Positions 8,592-17,858 are shown, counted from the stretch's first letter. The stretch: 64,000 nt of DNA from Caulobacteraceae bacterium (GCA_947475875.1 CANJME010000013.1:31594-95593), one strand, 5' to 3'. Made by a program: numbers and translations. The notes: generated from the sequence alone by a model not told the origin.

Positions 8592-9686
8592 ATGACGCGC
8601 CATACCGCCCTGACGGTGCTGGGGATCGAAACCAGCTGCGACGAGACCGCCGCCTCGGTGGTGCGGCTGGGTGAGGACGGCCGCGCGACCGTGCTTTCCT
8701 CCATCGTCGCCAGCCAGATTGCCGAACACGCGCCGTTCGGCGGCGTAGTGCCCGAGATCGCCGCCCGGGCCCATGTCGAGGTCGTCGATGCGGTCATCCG
8801 TCAGGCCATGACCGAGGCAGGTGTTGATTTTCCTGGTCTTTCTGGCGTCGCCGCCACGGCCGGGCCAGGACTGGTAGGCGGGGTGATGGTGGGGCTTTCG
8901 GCCGGCAAGGCCATAGCCCTGTCGCGAAGCATTCCGCTGATCGCCGTCAATCACCTCGAAGGACACGCGGTTTCGGCCCGGCTGGACGCCGATGTGCCCT
9001 ATCCCTTTCTGCTGCTGCTGGTCTCCGGCGGCCATTGCCAGCTTTTGGCCGTGGAAGGCGTCGGGGCGTGCACCCGACTGGGCTCAACCATCGACGATGC
9101 GGCCGGCGAGGCCTTCGACAAGATCGCCAAGACGCTTGGCCTGCCCTATCCCGGCGGTCCGGCGCTGGAAAAGCTGGCGCAAGGCGGCGATGAGGCGCGT
9201 TTTCCCCTGCCCCGCGCGCTGTTGGGGCGCGACGATTGCGATTTTTCGTTTTCCGGCCTGAAAACCGCCGCCGCCCGCCTCGCCGAAACCCTGCAGCATG
9301 ATGCGGAAAAGCGTGATCTCGCGGCCAGCGTTCAGGCGGCGATTTCGCGGCAATTGACCGAGCGAACCGCCCGCGCCATGCGCATTTATGCTGCGCAGCA
9401 TGCTGCACCCTTGCGCTTCGTCGTCGCCGGGGGAGTCGCCGCAAATGCTGCGGTGCGCGCGGCGCTGCAAAAAGAAACCGAGGCGCAGCATTTTTCGTTT
9501 CATGCGCCGGCGCTGAAGTACTGCACTGATAACGCCGCCATGATCGCGCTGGCCGGGGCCGAGCGCCTGGCGAAGGGCCTGACCAGCGGTCTGGACGCCA
9601 TCGCCCGGCCGCGCTGGCCTCTGGACGAGGCGGCTGCAATCGCCAATCCTGTCAACAGTTTCGGCCGCAAAGGAGCCAAGGCTTGA
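8592..9686 (+). CDS. tsaD: tRNA N6-adenosine threonylcarbamoyltransferase
   Basis: TsaD transfers threonylcarbamoyl to A37 of ANN-decoding tRNAs. The 364-residue product starts [20 protein letters not shown] and has the Kae1/TsaD metal ligands in EIAARAHVE (about residues 56-64) and [10 protein letters not shown] (about 120-129), then [12 protein letters not shown] and [11 protein letters not shown]. The frame continues upstream to 8163, but that part is the antisense of hemC, so ATG 8592 is chosen. The gene starts within a CATG shared with the in-frame ATG of hemC on the other strand. The stop overlaps gpsA. Confidence 0.95.
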   Translation: MTRHTALTVLGIETSCDETAASVVRLGEDGRATVLSSIVASQIAEHAPFGGVVPEIAARAHVEVVDAVIRQAMTEAGVDFPGLSGVAATAGPGLVGGVMVGLSAGKAIALSRSIPLIAVNHLEGHAVSARLDADVPYPFLLLLVSGGHCQLLAVEGVGACTRLGSTIDDAAGEAFDKIAKTLGLPYPGGPALEKLAQGGDEARFPLPRALLGRDDCDFSFSGLKTAAARLAETLQHDAEKRDLAASVQAAISRQLTERTARAMRIYAAQHAAPLRFVVAGGVAANAAVRAALQKETEAQHFSFHAPALKYCTDNAAMIALAGAERLAKGLTSGLDAIARPRWPLDEAAAIANPVNSFGRKGAKA

Positions 9687-10681
9687 GCGCGTTTTCCACC
9701 GTCGGCGTGATTGGCGCGGGCGCCTGGGGCACGGCGCTGGCGCAGTTGTGCGCGCGGGCGGGCCTCGGCGTCACTCTGTGGGCTTACGAGGCTGAAGTCC
9801 GCGCCGACATCGCAGCAAACCGGATCAACTCCGCGTTCCTACCGGGCGTAACTCTGGACGAGGCGATTGACGTCACCGACGACCTCGCCGACCTGGCCCT
9901 GGCCGACTTTATTCTCGCCGTTGCGCCGGCGCAGCATCTGCGCAGCATTGCTGCAGCATTTTCGCAGCATGCGCCGGATGGTCTGCCCGTGGTTTTGTGC
10001 GCCAAGGGCATCGAGCAGGGCAGTCTGAAGCTGATGAACGAGGTGCTGGAAGAGGTGATTCCTCAGGCATGGGCCGCCGTGCTTTCCGGTCCCAGTTTCG
10101 CCGGCGAGGTGGCGCGCGGGCTGCCGACGGCGGTGACGCTGGCCTGCGCGGACGAGGATCTGGGCCAGGCGTTGGCCGAAGCGCTGGCGACCCCGACGTT
10201 CCGGCCTTATCTGTCGCAGGATCTGATCGGAGCTGAAGCCGGGGGCGCGATCAAGAATGTGCTGGCCATCGCCTGCGGCATTTCCGAGGGCAAGGGCCTG
10301 GGCCGCTCGGCCCATGCAGCGCTGATCACCCGCGGCTTTGCCGAGATGACGCGGTTTGCCGTGGCGCTGGGGGCGGACGCCGAAACGTTGAAGGGCCTGT
10401 GCGGGCTGGGCGACCTGGTTTTGACCTGTTCCAGCCCGCAGTCACGCAACATGAGCCTGGGGCTGGCGCTCGGACAGGGACAGTCACTCGCCCAGGCGCT
10501 GGCGAACAAACGCTCGGTCGCCGAGGGCGCGGCCAGCGCCCCGGCGGTGCGCCAGCTCGCCGCCCGGCTCGAGGTTGAGCTGCCGATTTGCGAGGCGGTG
10601 GCCGCGATCCTGGCCGGCGAAATCGCCCCCGATCAGGCCATCGGCGCCTTGCTGTCCCGTCCCCTTCGTTCTGAATTCTAG
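9683..10681 (+). CDS. gpsA: NAD(P)-dependent glycerol-3-phosphate dehydrogenase
   Basis: GpsA reduces dihydroxyacetone phosphate to sn-glycerol-3-phosphate for phospholipid synthesis. The 332-residue protein opens with the nucleotide-binding fold [16 protein letters not shown], followed by [27 protein letters not shown], and the catalytic-Lys segment [14 protein letters not shown], then [16 protein letters not shown], all family signatures. The TTG start at 9683 overlaps the tsaD stop (TTGA), so the two are translationally coupled, as in many alphaproteobacteria. Confidence 0.95.
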   Translation: MSAFSTVGVIGAGAWGTALAQLCARAGLGVTLWAYEAEVRADIAANRINSAFLPGVTLDEAIDVTDDLADLALADFILAVAPAQHLRSIAAAFSQHAPDGLPVVLCAKGIEQGSLKLMNEVLEEVIPQAWAAVLSGPSFAGEVARGLPTAVTLACADEDLGQALAEALATPTFRPYLSQDLIGAEAGGAIKNVLAIACGISEGKGLGRSAHAALITRGFAEMTRFAVALGADAETLKGLCGLGDLVLTCSSPQSRNMSLGLALGQGQSLAQALANKRSVAEGAASAPAVRQLAARLEVELPICEAVAAILAGEIAPDQAIGALLSRPLRSEF

Positions 10682-10692
10682 GGGAATATCAA

Positions 10693-10980
10693 ATGGTTCT
10701 TTTTTGCATTATCTGCCGGGACAAGGCCAATGCGCAGGAAGCCCGCGCGGCCGCCCGAGCGGAACATCTGGCCTTCGTCGATACCTTCGGTGCGCAGGTG
10801 AAGGTGGCAGGGCCCTTTCTCGACGACGCAGGCGGCATGATCGGCTCGCTGATCATCATGGATTTTGCCGACAAGGCGGCGGCGCAGGCGTTCGTGGATG
10901 GAGATCCTTACGGCAAGGCCGGCGTATTCGGCGGAGTCGACATCCTGCCCTGGAAAGTGACGCGGGGCGCGCTCGGTTGA
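10693..10980 (+). CDS. YCII-related domain protein
   Basis: A 95-residue protein of the YCII family, small ferredoxin-like-fold proteins with a conserved His/Asp pair. Visible family features are the opening MVLFCIICRDK, the central HLAFVDTFGAQVKVAGPFL and the tail FVDGDPYGKAGVFGGVDILPW. The biochemical role of the family is mostly unknown. It follows gpsA by 11 bases, and its stop overlaps the TTG start of the Rieske protein, so it belongs to the tsaD-gpsA operon. Confidence 0.88.
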   Translation: MVLFCIICRDKANAQEARAAARAEHLAFVDTFGAQVKVAGPFLDDAGGMIGSLIIMDFADKAAAQAFVDGDPYGKAGVFGGVDILPWKVTRGALG

Positions 10981-11330
10981 ACGAAAACCCCGCCAAGCCC
11001 CCGTTCGGCGCGGCGATCTGCGCGCTGGAGGACATTTCCGACAAGGGCGCGAAGGGCTTTGTCTTCCGCGAGGGTGATGCGCTGTTCGCAGGGTTTGTGC
11101 TGCGCGAAGGCGGTCAGGTGCGGGGCTTCGTCGATCAGTGTCCGCACGCGGGATGGCCGATGGCGTCCGGCCCGAACCGATATCTGACCCGCGACGGCAA
11201 GTTCATCCTCTGCTCGGGCCACGGGGCGCTGTTCCAGAAAGACGGCTTGTGCGTGTCCGGGCCTTGCTATGGCGAGCATCTTACGCCCTGGCCGGTGGAA
11301 GTTGTGCGCGGCGTGGTAAGAGCCGGGTGA
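10977..11330 (+). CDS. Rieske 2Fe-2S ferredoxin-like protein
   Basis: A 117-residue protein with the Rieske ligands as CPHAGW (about residues 55-60) and CSGHGALF (about 79-86), i.e. C-x-H ... C-x2-H, binding one 2Fe-2S cluster. It has no membrane anchor or oxygenase domain, so it is a stand-alone soluble electron carrier or a regulatory subunit. The TTG start at 10977 overlaps the YCII stop (TTGA); the longer frame from 10575 is antisense-like and is not used. Its partner is not evident; the next gene is a MoeB/ThiF adenylyltransferase. Confidence 0.85.
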   Translation: MNENPAKPPFGAAICALEDISDKGAKGFVFREGDALFAGFVLREGGQVRGFVDQCPHAGWPMASGPNRYLTRDGKFILCSGHGALFQKDGLCVSGPCYGEHLTPWPVEVVRGVVRAG

Positions 11331-11331
11331 A

Positions 11332-12066
11332 ATGAGTTTCTCCGACGAAGAGGTCGAACGCTACGCCCGCCACCTCGTTTTGCGCGAGATCGGTGGGCCG
11401 GGGCAGCAGGCGCTGAAAGCCGCTCGCGTCCTGATCGTCGGCGTCGGCGGCCTGGGCTCGCCAGCCGCGCTTTATCTTGCGGCGGCGGGGGTCGGGACTC
11501 TCGGGCTGATCGATCCCGATGCTGCATCGCTCTCGAACCTTCAGCGGCAGATTCTCTACACCGGCTCAGACCTTGACCAGCCAAAGGTTTCTGCCGCAGC
11601 AAAGCATCTCGCCGCGCTTAATCCGCATGTTGAGACCTTGCTGTTCGCGGAGAAAATTGCTGCGCACAACGCCCGCAGCATAATTTCGCGTTTTGATGTC
11701 GTTCTCGACGGCACCGACAGCTTCGAGACGCGGTTTTGCATCAATGAAGCCTGCGTGGCGGAAGCAAAACCCCTGGTCTCCGGCGCGCTCGGCCGATGGA
11801 CGGGCCAGATCGGGGTCTTTTCCGGCAAGCCCTGCTACCGCTGCCTGGTGCCGGACGTACCGCCGGACGCGGAAACCTGCTCTGCCGTAGGCGTTGTGGG
11901 CGCTCTGGCGGGCGTCATCGGCTCGATGATGGCGCTCGAAGCGATAAAGCTGATCACCGGCGCGGGCGAGGCCTTGACCGGCCGGATGATGATCTATGAC
12001 GGGCTGTCGGCGGAGGCGCGGACGGTGAAGGTGGGGGCGGACCCGGAGTGTCCGGTGTGTGGGTGA
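11332..12066 (+). CDS. moeB: MoeB/ThiF/HesA-family adenylyltransferase
   Basis: A 244-residue E1-like enzyme that adenylates the C-terminal Gly of a sulfur-carrier protein (MoaD or ThiS). It has the N-terminal helix YARHLVLREIGGPGQQAL, the ATP-binding GVGGLGSPAALYLAAAGVG, the DPDAASLSNLQRQ arginine region, and two CxxC zinc pairs (YRCLVPD preceded by Cys, and CPVCG at the C-terminus). It lacks the rhodanese domain of larger MoeB/MoeZ proteins. No moaD or thiS is nearby, so Moco versus thiamine cannot be settled from context. It begins 2 bases after the Rieske gene. Confidence 0.88.
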   Translation: MSFSDEEVERYARHLVLREIGGPGQQALKAARVLIVGVGGLGSPAALYLAAAGVGTLGLIDPDAASLSNLQRQILYTGSDLDQPKVSAAAKHLAALNPHVETLLFAEKIAAHNARSIISRFDVVLDGTDSFETRFCINEACVAEAKPLVSGALGRWTGQIGVFSGKPCYRCLVPDVPPDAETCSAVGVVGALAGVIGSMMALEAIKLITGAGEALTGRMMIYDGLSAEARTVKVGADPECPVCG

Positions 12067-12078
12067 ATTACCACCCTA

Positions 12079-12181
12079 CCGACGGTCCCCGCGAAGACGG
12101 GGATCCATCCGAAGTCCACATAATCAACCGGCGGTGTCAGCCCAGCCCCCCGAATGGGTCCCCGCCTTCGCGGGGATGAGC
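12079..12181. repeat. Paired palindromic repeat units
   Basis: Two small hairpin-forming units in opposite orientation (CCCCGCGAAGACGGGG near 12084 and CCCCGCCTTCGCGGGG near 12160) lie about 60 bases apart. The same arrangement occurs at 26208-26298. This is typical of REP/BIME-like elements; it fills the convergent gap between moeB and the dehydrogenase. Confidence 0.6.
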
Positions 12182-12200
12182 GGAGTTAGGGAGCCGCGCT

Positions 12201-13187
12201 CTAAAGCATCGAGGGAATAACGCGGTCGGGCGGTCTGTGGCCGTCCATGAACGTCTTGATGTTGACGATGACCTTTTCGCCCATGTCGATGCGGCCTTCG
12301 ACGGTGGCCGAGCCCATGTGAGGCAGCAGCACAACATTGGGTAATTTCAGGAGTTTCGGGTTCACCGCCGGCTCGTGTTCGAAAACGTCCAGACCGGCGC
12401 CGGCGATCTCGCCCCGGGCCAGCGCATTGGCCAGGGCCGCTTCGTCTATGATTTCGCCGCGGGCAGTGTTGACGATGATCGCATGGGGCTGCAGCAATTT
12501 CAGGCGGCGGGCCGAGAGCAGGTGGTAGGTGCCGGGCGTGTGCGGGCAGTTGACGGAAATCACGTCCATCCGCGCCAGCATCTGATCGAGGCTCTCCCAA
12601 TAGGTGGCCGACAACTCTTCCTCGATGCGCGGCGAGACAGGTTTTCTGTTGTGATAGTGGATCTGCAGGCCGAACGCGGCCGCCCGGCGCGCCACAGCCT
12701 GTCCGATGCGGCCCATGCCGACGATGCCGAGCCGCTTGCCCCAGATTCGCCGGCCCATCATCCAGGTGGGCGACCAGCCATGGAAATCCCCGCTCTGGAT
12801 GACGGCCGAGCCTTCCACCACCCGACGGGCCGAGGCCAGGATCAGGGCCATGGTCATGTCGGCGGTGTCTTCGGTCAGCACGCCCGGCGTATTGGTGACG
12901 ATGATCCCGCGCGCATTGGCCGTCGCCACATCGATGTTGTCGACGCCGGCGCCGAAATTGGCGATCAGCTTCAGCCCCTCGCCGGCGCGGGTCAGCACGC
13001 GGCTGTCCAGCCGGTCAGTGATGGTCGAGACCAGCACCTCGGCCCGGCCGACGGCGTCGATCAGGTCTTCCGGCCCCATGGGCCGGTCTTCGATATTCAG
13101 CTCGGTGTCGAACAGCTCGCGCAGGCGGGTTTCCACCGCATCCGGCAGCTTACGCGTGACAATGACTTTGGGCTTGCGGGTGGCCAT
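12201..13187 (-). CDS. D-2-hydroxyacid dehydrogenase (glyoxylate/hydroxypyruvate reductase type)
   Basis: A 328-residue NAD(P)-dependent enzyme. Its nucleotide fold is at GIVGMGRIGQAVARRAAAFG (about residues 150-169). The catalytic Arg lies in NTARGEIIDEAAL (about 237), the Glu in EHEPAVN, and the His in LLPHMGSAT (about 288). It probably reduces glyoxylate or hydroxypyruvate, as GyaR-like enzymes do. It is transcribed alone, convergent with moeB across a palindromic repeat. The precise substrate cannot be read from sequence. Confidence 0.9.
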   Translation of the reverse strand: MATRKPKVIVTRKLPDAVETRLRELFDTELNIEDRPMGPEDLIDAVGRAEVLVSTITDRLDSRVLTRAGEGLKLIANFGAGVDNIDVATANARGIIVTNTPGVLTEDTADMTMALILASARRVVEGSAVIQSGDFHGWSPTWMMGRRIWGKRLGIVGMGRIGQAVARRAAAFGLQIHYHNRKPVSPRIEEELSATYWESLDQMLARMDVISVNCPHTPGTYHLLSARRLKLLQPHAIIVNTARGEIIDEAALANALARGEIAGAGLDVFEHEPAVNPKLLKLPNVVLLPHMGSATVEGRIDMGEKVIVNIKTFMDGHRPPDRVIPSML

Positions 13188-13302
13188 GGGCTCTAAGCTA
13201 GTATTCTCTTGGCGGCGCGTCGGCGCGCAGGAAGCGAACCTCTAGCAAAGGGGCGCCCCCGGGCCAAGCAGCGCGACGCGCCTTTGGGCGATTGGGATGT
13301 GA

Positions 13303-13869
13303 ATGTTTATCGGCAAGGCGATCACCGCTGTCCTTCTTGCGCTGACCTTGCCGGCGGCGTGCCAGAGCACCCGGGCGGGCCGAGACGAGACGACGCCGTC
13401 GGGATTCGCCGTGCCACGCTATCTGACGCTGCGGTTTGGCGAGATCAACGCGCGGGCCGGTCCATCCGAGGACCACGCCAAGCTCTGGACCTATCATGCC
13501 AAGGGCATGCCGGTGCAGGTGATCGCCGAAACCAGGGACTGGCGGCGCATCTGCGACCCCGAGGGCGGGATTTCCTGGGTCGCGGCCCGTATGCTGGAAG
13601 GCGGCGATCCGGCGGTGATCCGCATGAAGCCTGGGGTCCTTCCCCTGCATCGCGAGGCCAGCGAGCGCGCCGCGATCGTCGCCAGCCTGCCGCCGCGCGG
13701 CGTGGCGGTGATGGAAGAATGCCAGGGCGGCTGGTGCAGGCTCAACGTCGGCAAGGCCAAAGGCTGGGCCCCGGCAGCTGAGCTTTGGGGTACGGATCCG
13801 GCCCCGCAATGCGCCGGGCTGGCCGCCCCGGCTGTCGCCGCGTCACCAGCCGCTCCGCCTGCGCCCTGA
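13303..13869 (+). CDS. Secreted bacterial SH3-domain protein
   Basis: A 188-residue protein with an N-terminal signal (MFIGKAITAVLLALTLPAAC) that could also be a lipobox (LPAAC). Two SH3b-type repeats follow: FGEINARAGPSEDHAKLWTY...RRICDPEGGISWV (about residues 47-98) and GVLPLHREASERAAIVASL...GGWCRLNVGKAKGWA (about 112-160). The tail is Ala/Pro-rich. This is the common SH3-like secreted family of alphaproteobacteria, thought to bind cell-wall peptides. It is probably monocistronic, with fabA starting 75 bases later. Confidence 0.82.
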   Translation: MFIGKAITAVLLALTLPAACQSTRAGRDETTPSGFAVPRYLTLRFGEINARAGPSEDHAKLWTYHAKGMPVQVIAETRDWRRICDPEGGISWVAARMLEGGDPAVIRMKPGVLPLHREASERAAIVASLPPRGVAVMEECQGGWCRLNVGKAKGWAPAAELWGTDPAPQCAGLAAPAVAASPAAPPAP

Positions 13870-13944
13870 TTCTACCTTGTTGAGCCCCAGACCTTGACCG
13901 TGCTATCCGGCGCCTCCAACGAGACGCCGCCCGCCAAGGACCGG

Positions 13945-14460
13945 ATGACCTTCAAGCCACAAAGCGCCTACAACACCGAAGAGCTGCTCGCCTGCGGGCG
14001 CGGCGAGATGTTCGGGCCGGGCAACGCCCAGCTGCCGCTGCCGCCGATGCTGATGTTCGACCGGATCACCGAGATCACGGCCGATGGCGGCGCGCACGGC
14101 AAGGGATACATCCATGCCGAGTTCGATATCGACCCGACCCTGTGGTTCTTCCAGTGCCATTTCATCGGCGATCCGGTGATGCCCGGGTGCCTGGGCCTCG
14201 ACGCCCTCTGGCAACTGGTCGGCTTTTACCTGGGCTGGATCGGGGCGCCGGGCCGCGGCCGGGCGCTGGGGGTCGGGGACGTCAAATTCTCCGGCCAGGT
14301 CACCCCGAACATCAAGCGGGTTTCCTACAAGATTGATTTGAAGCGCGTCATCAACCGTCGTCTGGTGATGGGCGTCGGCGACGGAATTGTCGAAGCCGAC
14401 GGAACCCCCATCTATGAAGCACGGGACCTGCGGGTCGGCCTGTTTCAGCATACGGAATAA
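13945..14460 (+). CDS. fabA: 3-hydroxydecanoyl-ACP dehydratase/isomerase
   Basis: FabA introduces the cis double bond for unsaturated fatty acids. The 171-residue product matches the family over its whole length. The active-site His is in [16 protein letters not shown] (about residue 70) and the catalytic Asp in [15 protein letters not shown] (about 84). A TTG at 13894 would add 17 residues. ATG 13945 is chosen because AAGGA precedes it by 4 bases and the [14 protein letters not shown] start aligns with known FabA N-termini. It forms an operon with fabB 10 bases downstream. Confidence 0.95.
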   Translation: MTFKPQSAYNTEELLACGRGEMFGPGNAQLPLPPMLMFDRITEITADGGAHGKGYIHAEFDIDPTLWFFQCHFIGDPVMPGCLGLDALWQLVGFYLGWIGAPGRGRALGVGDVKFSGQVTPNIKRVSYKIDLKRVINRRLVMGVGDGIVEADGTPIYEARDLRVGLFQHTE

Positions 14461-14470
14461 GGAATTCGCA

Positions 14471-15694
14471 ATGCGCCGCGTCGCGGTTACTGGCCTTGGT
14501 ATCGTCTCGTCGATCGGCTGCACCGCCGAAGAAGTCACCGCCTCTCTGCGCGACGCCAGGTCTGGCGTCGCCTTCGCGCCCAGCTATGCGGAACTGGGCT
14601 TCCGCTGTCAGGTTGAGGCCGCCCCGAAGATCGACTGGGAAGCCCTGGTCGACCGTAGAGCGGCGCGGTTTCTCGCCCCCGGCACAGCCTACGCCCACAT
14701 CGCCATGGACCAGGCGATCGCCGATTCTGGCCTGACCGAGGCCGATATTTCCAACGAACGCACCGGCCTGATTGTCGGCGAGGGCGGCCCCTCGACCCGG
14801 GCCATCGTCACCGCCGCCGAGATCACCAAGGAAAAAGGCCCCAAACGCGTCGGCCCCTTTGCCGTGCCGAAAGCCATGTGCTCGGGCCCGTCGGCGGCTT
14901 TATCGACCTGGTTCAAGATCCTCGGCGTCAACTATTCCATCAGCTCGGCGTGCGCGACATCCGCCCACTGCATCGGCGTCGCCGCCGAACAGATCATCAT
15001 GGGCAAGCAGGACGTGGTGTTCGCCGGCGGCTGCGAGGAACTGGACTGGACGCTCTCCAACCTCTTCGACGCCATGGGCGCGATGAGTTCAAAGTATAAC
15101 GAGACCCCGGAAAAGGCCTCGCGGGCTTATGACGTCAACCGCGACGGCTTTGTCATCGCCGGCGGCGGCGGCATCATCGTGCTGGAAGAGATGGAGCACG
15201 CCAAGGCGCGCGGCGCGAAAATCTACGCCGAACTGATCGGCTACGGCGCCAATTCCGACGGCTTCGACATGGTGGCGCCCAGCGGCGAAGGCGCCCAGCG
15301 CTGCATGAAGATCGCCATGGCCGGGCTGAACGGCGGCGGTGGGGTCGGCAAGATTGACTATCTGAACCCCCACGGGACCTCGACCCCGGTGGGCGACGAG
15401 AAGGAAATGGGCGCGGTGCGGGCGGTGTTTGGCGATAACGCGCCCCTGATCAGCTCCACCAAGTCCCTGACCGGCCACAGCCTGGGCGCGGCCGGGGCGC
15501 AGGAAGCGATCTACTGCCTTTTGATGATGCAGGCCGGTTTCGCGGCCGAAAGCGCCAATATCGAGGAACTCGATCCGCTGTTCGAAGGCATGCCGATCCT
15601 GCGGGCCCGCAAGGACATCCAGCTCAACACCGTGATGAGCAACAGCTTCGGGTTTGGCGGGACGAACGCGAGTCTGGTGTTCGGGAGGGTATAG
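14471..15694 (+). CDS. fabB: 3-oxoacyl-ACP synthase I
   Basis: FabB elongates the cis-3-decenoyl product of FabA. The 407-residue protein starts [16 protein letters not shown]. It has the nucleophilic Cys in [12 protein letters not shown] (about residue 163), the two His in [11 protein letters not shown] (about 298) and [11 protein letters not shown] (about 333), and the family-typical [12 protein letters not shown] end. GGAATTC precedes the ATG. The fabA-fabB arrangement is the standard anaerobic unsaturated-fatty-acid module. Confidence 0.96.
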   Translation: MRRVAVTGLGIVSSIGCTAEEVTASLRDARSGVAFAPSYAELGFRCQVEAAPKIDWEALVDRRAARFLAPGTAYAHIAMDQAIADSGLTEADISNERTGLIVGEGGPSTRAIVTAAEITKEKGPKRVGPFAVPKAMCSGPSAALSTWFKILGVNYSISSACATSAHCIGVAAEQIIMGKQDVVFAGGCEELDWTLSNLFDAMGAMSSKYNETPEKASRAYDVNRDGFVIAGGGGIIVLEEMEHAKARGAKIYAELIGYGANSDGFDMVAPSGEGAQRCMKIAMAGLNGGGGVGKIDYLNPHGTSTPVGDEKEMGAVRAVFGDNAPLISSTKSLTGHSLGAAGAQEAIYCLLMMQAGFAAESANIEELDPLFEGMPILRARKDIQLNTVMSNSFGFGGTNASLVFGRV

Positions 15695-15723
15695 GGTTCC
15701 CCGATAAGACCGTCCTCCACAAG

Positions 15724-16011
15724 ATGATCAACGACGTTCTGGGAAAGGTCTGCACTGGGGGCGGCTTTTGCATTCCTCCCGCCGATCATGATCGCATCTG
15801 CGCCATCAGCCGCCTGACGACTGACCGTTTTGCCCGCGACGTCCTCGCTGCCGAAGGCTTCAACCCCGACATCCACACCGAGCACCTGCCCTATCTGCGT
15901 GAGGCCTTCGTCGACCACTTCGGACACGAAGACGCCCGTTATGCTCTGATCCGACGCGAACGCGGTTTACCCATCGGTCGCCCGCCACGACGGCGACCTC
16001 GACGGCCCTAG
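15724..16011 (+). CDS. Hypothetical protein
   Basis: A 95-residue frame 29 bases after fabB. The central part (residues about 10-75) has protein-like composition, with IPPADHDRICAISRLTTDRF and LPYLREAFVDHFGHEDARY. The last 15 residues are a Pro/Arg run that looks like read-through of non-coding DNA. No ribosome site precedes the ATG, and the frame stays open upstream into fabB. I do not recognise a family. It may be a real small gene, a remnant, or chance. Confidence 0.4.
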   Translation: MINDVLGKVCTGGGFCIPPADHDRICAISRLTTDRFARDVLAAEGFNPDIHTEHLPYLREAFVDHFGHEDARYALIRRERGLPIGRPPRRRPRRP

Positions 16012-16121
16012 CTCGAAGGATGAAATACGGGGACGGAATATTTGTTCCCTTTTTGTTCTGTTTGAGCTAGTCTCCCTGCATGCCTTCCGGAACTAGCGTC
16101 TCGCGCGGCTGGGGTCATTGC

Positions 16122-16149
16122 TTGACATTTGTCTTCCATAGGAGACAAT
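16122..16149 (+). promoter_or_regulatory. Candidate sigma70-type promoter before toxin gene
   Basis: TTGACA (16122-16127) is followed after 16 bases by GACAAT (16144-16149). A strong AGGAGA ribosome site (16140-16145) overlaps the -10 and would be missing from a transcript started here. The motif may therefore be fortuitous, with the true promoter upstream. Confidence 0.35.
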
Positions 16150-16153
16150 CACC

Positions 16154-16444
16154 TTGATCGAAGTTCGCCAGACTCCGGTGTTCGAGGCTTGGCTGACCGG
16201 GCTGAAGGACAAGGTTACGCGAGCGATTATCGCCCGGCGGATCGCCAGGCTGGCCGGCGGAAACGCCGGTGACGTCAAGGCGGTGGGTGAGGGCGTGGCC
16301 GAACTTCGTATCGACTACGGGCCCGGCTACCGGGTCTATTTCGTGCGGCGCGGCGAGGCGCTGATCCTGCTGTTGTGCGGCGGGGACAAGGGCTCGCAAA
16401 GTCGCGACATCGAGCGGGCCAAGAAGTTGGCCAACGAGGTTTGA
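16154..16444 (+). CDS. RelE/HigB-type toxin of a type II toxin-antitoxin pair
   Basis: A 96-residue protein of the Gp49-like addiction-module killer family. The core reads FEAWLTGLKDKVTRAIIARRI and ends in ELRIDYGPGYRVYFVRRG and LLLCGGDKGSQSRDIERAK, matching the RelE fold with its basic mRNA-cleavage surface. It starts with TTG; AGGAGA lies 8 bases upstream. The antitoxin begins 2 bases after the stop, toxin first as in HigBA-like systems. Ribosome-dependent mRNA cleavage is the known activity of relatives and is inferred here. Confidence 0.88.
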   Translation: MIEVRQTPVFEAWLTGLKDKVTRAIIARRIARLAGGNAGDVKAVGEGVAELRIDYGPGYRVYFVRRGEALILLLCGGDKGSQSRDIERAKKLANEV

Positions 16445-16446
16445 CC

Positions 16447-16728
16447 ATGGACACCAAATCCTTCGATCCTGCCGACTATCTGGACGACAAGACGACGATC
16501 GCCGCTTACCTGTCCGACGCCTTCGCCAGCGGAGATGCGGCCGAGATTGCCGATGCCCTGGGCGTGGTGGCGCGGGCCAAGGGCATGACCCAGGTCGCCG
16601 CCGATGCGGGCTTGTCGCGCCAGTCGCTCTATAAGGCGCTGAGCGGTGCGGGACGTCCGGAACTGCCGACCCTGCTCAAGGTGATGACGGCGCTGGGCCT
16701 GACGCTGACCGTGCGGCCGGCGGCATAG
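16447..16728 (+). CDS. HigA-like antitoxin with helix-turn-helix
   Basis: A 93-residue antitoxin of the family paired with Gp49-like toxins. It opens with FDPADYLDDKTTIAAYL, the usual toxin-binding segment. A Cro/C1-type helix-turn-helix follows (MTQVAADAGLSRQSLYKAL, about residues 46-64) and the end is LPTLLKVMTALGLTLTV. It should neutralise the toxin and repress the operon. GAGG sits 8 bases before the ATG, inside the toxin gene. The stop overlaps the GTG of the hydrolase by one base. Confidence 0.88.
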   Translation: MDTKSFDPADYLDDKTTIAAYLSDAFASGDAAEIADALGVVARAKGMTQVAADAGLSRQSLYKALSGAGRPELPTLLKVMTALGLTLTVRPAA

Positions 16729-17858
16729 TGGACAACAGCGCGACTCCGCCCCCGCCCCTCGACCCTCAGCTGCCGCCCGGCGTCCGTTCGCGGATGGTCC
16801 CCGACGTCAATGGCCTGGCCATGCACATCCTGGAGGCCGGGTTCGAGACGCCCGGCCGCACCGCTCTCCTCCTGCTCCACGGCTTTCCGGAGCTGGCCTA
16901 TTCCTGGCGCAAGGTCATGGGGCCGCTGGCGGCGGCGGGGTATCATGTGATCGCGCCGGATATGCGTGGCTATGGGCGCACCAGCGGCTGGGACGAAGGG
17001 TTCGACGTCGATCTGGCCCCGTTCGGTTACGTCAATCTGGTGCGCGACTGCGTGGCCCTGGTCCAGGCCCTCGGCTACGGCAAGGTCGCCTGCGTCGTCG
17101 GCCATGATTTCGGGTCGCCCGTGGCGGCCCATTGCGGGCTGATCCGGCCGGATGTGTTCAAGCGCGTGGTGCTGATGAGCGCGCCCTACGAAGGCCCGCC
17201 GCAGCCGGAAGCGGCGGGCAGCGCGGGCCTCGGAGCGGGTCTGGCTGAGCTGGCGACGGCGCTGGCGGCGCTTGACCCACCGCGCAAACACTATCAGCTT
17301 TACTATGCCACCCGCCCGGCCGACGCCGACATGCGCGAAGCGCCGCAGGGGATCGCCGCCTTCCTGCGCGCCTATTACCACGTCAAGAGCGCCGACTGGC
17401 CGGGCAACACGCCTCATCCCCTGCCCGGCTGGAGCGCGAAGGCGCTGGCGCAGCTGCCCGACTACTACGTGATGCCGCTGGACCGGACGATGGCCGAGGT
17501 CTGCGCCGCCCACAGGCCGGACGCCGCCTGTTCCTGGCTGACCGACGATGAGCTGGCCGTCTATGCCGACGCGTTTTCCCGCACCGGATTTCAGGGCGGC
17601 CTCAACTGGTACCGCCATGCCGTCGCGGGCGGAAACGCTGCCGATGTGCGCGCCTTCGCGGGCGCGCCCTTCGACGTGCCCTGCCTGTTCATCGCAGGGG
17701 CCAGCGACTGGGGCATCTATCAATCCCCCGGCGTGTTCGAGCGCATGCATGAAGCCTGCAAGGGATTTGCCGGCGCGCACCTGGTCCCCGGCGCCGGCCA
17801 CTGGGTGCAGCAGGAACAGCCGCAGGCCGCGGTCAAAGCGGTGCTGGACTTCCTCTAA
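16728..17858 (+). CDS. Alpha/beta hydrolase, epoxide-hydrolase type
   Basis: A 376-residue alpha/beta hydrolase. The oxyanion segment is LLLHGFPELAYSWRKVM (about residues 46-62). The nucleophile elbow is VVGHDFGSPVAA (Asp at about 126), which with the HGFPE motif marks the epoxide hydrolase subgroup. The catalytic His lies in GAGHWVQQEQP near residue 357. It probably opens epoxides to diols, though haloalkane dehalogenases share the fold. It begins with GTG overlapping the antitoxin stop (TAGTG), so it appears translationally coupled to the toxin-antitoxin pair. Its stop overlaps the convergent gene. Confidence 0.85.
   Translation: MDNSATPPPPLDPQLPPGVRSRMVPDVNGLAMHILEAGFETPGRTALLLLHGFPELAYSWRKVMGPLAAAGYHVIAPDMRGYGRTSGWDEGFDVDLAPFGYVNLVRDCVALVQALGYGKVACVVGHDFGSPVAAHCGLIRPDVFKRVVLMSAPYEGPPQPEAAGSAGLGAGLAELATALAALDPPRKHYQLYYATRPADADMREAPQGIAAFLRAYYHVKSADWPGNTPHPLPGWSAKALAQLPDYYVMPLDRTMAEVCAAHRPDAACSWLTDDELAVYADAFSRTGFQGGLNWYRHAVAGGNAADVRAFAGAPFDVPCLFIAGASDWGIYQSPGVFERMHEACKGFAGAHLVPGAGHWVQQEQPQAAVKAVLDFL

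Noticed and set aside
13894..13944. Upstream TTG start for fabA
   Set aside because: It would add 17 residues not seen in family members and has no ribosome site, while ATG 13945 has AAGGA.
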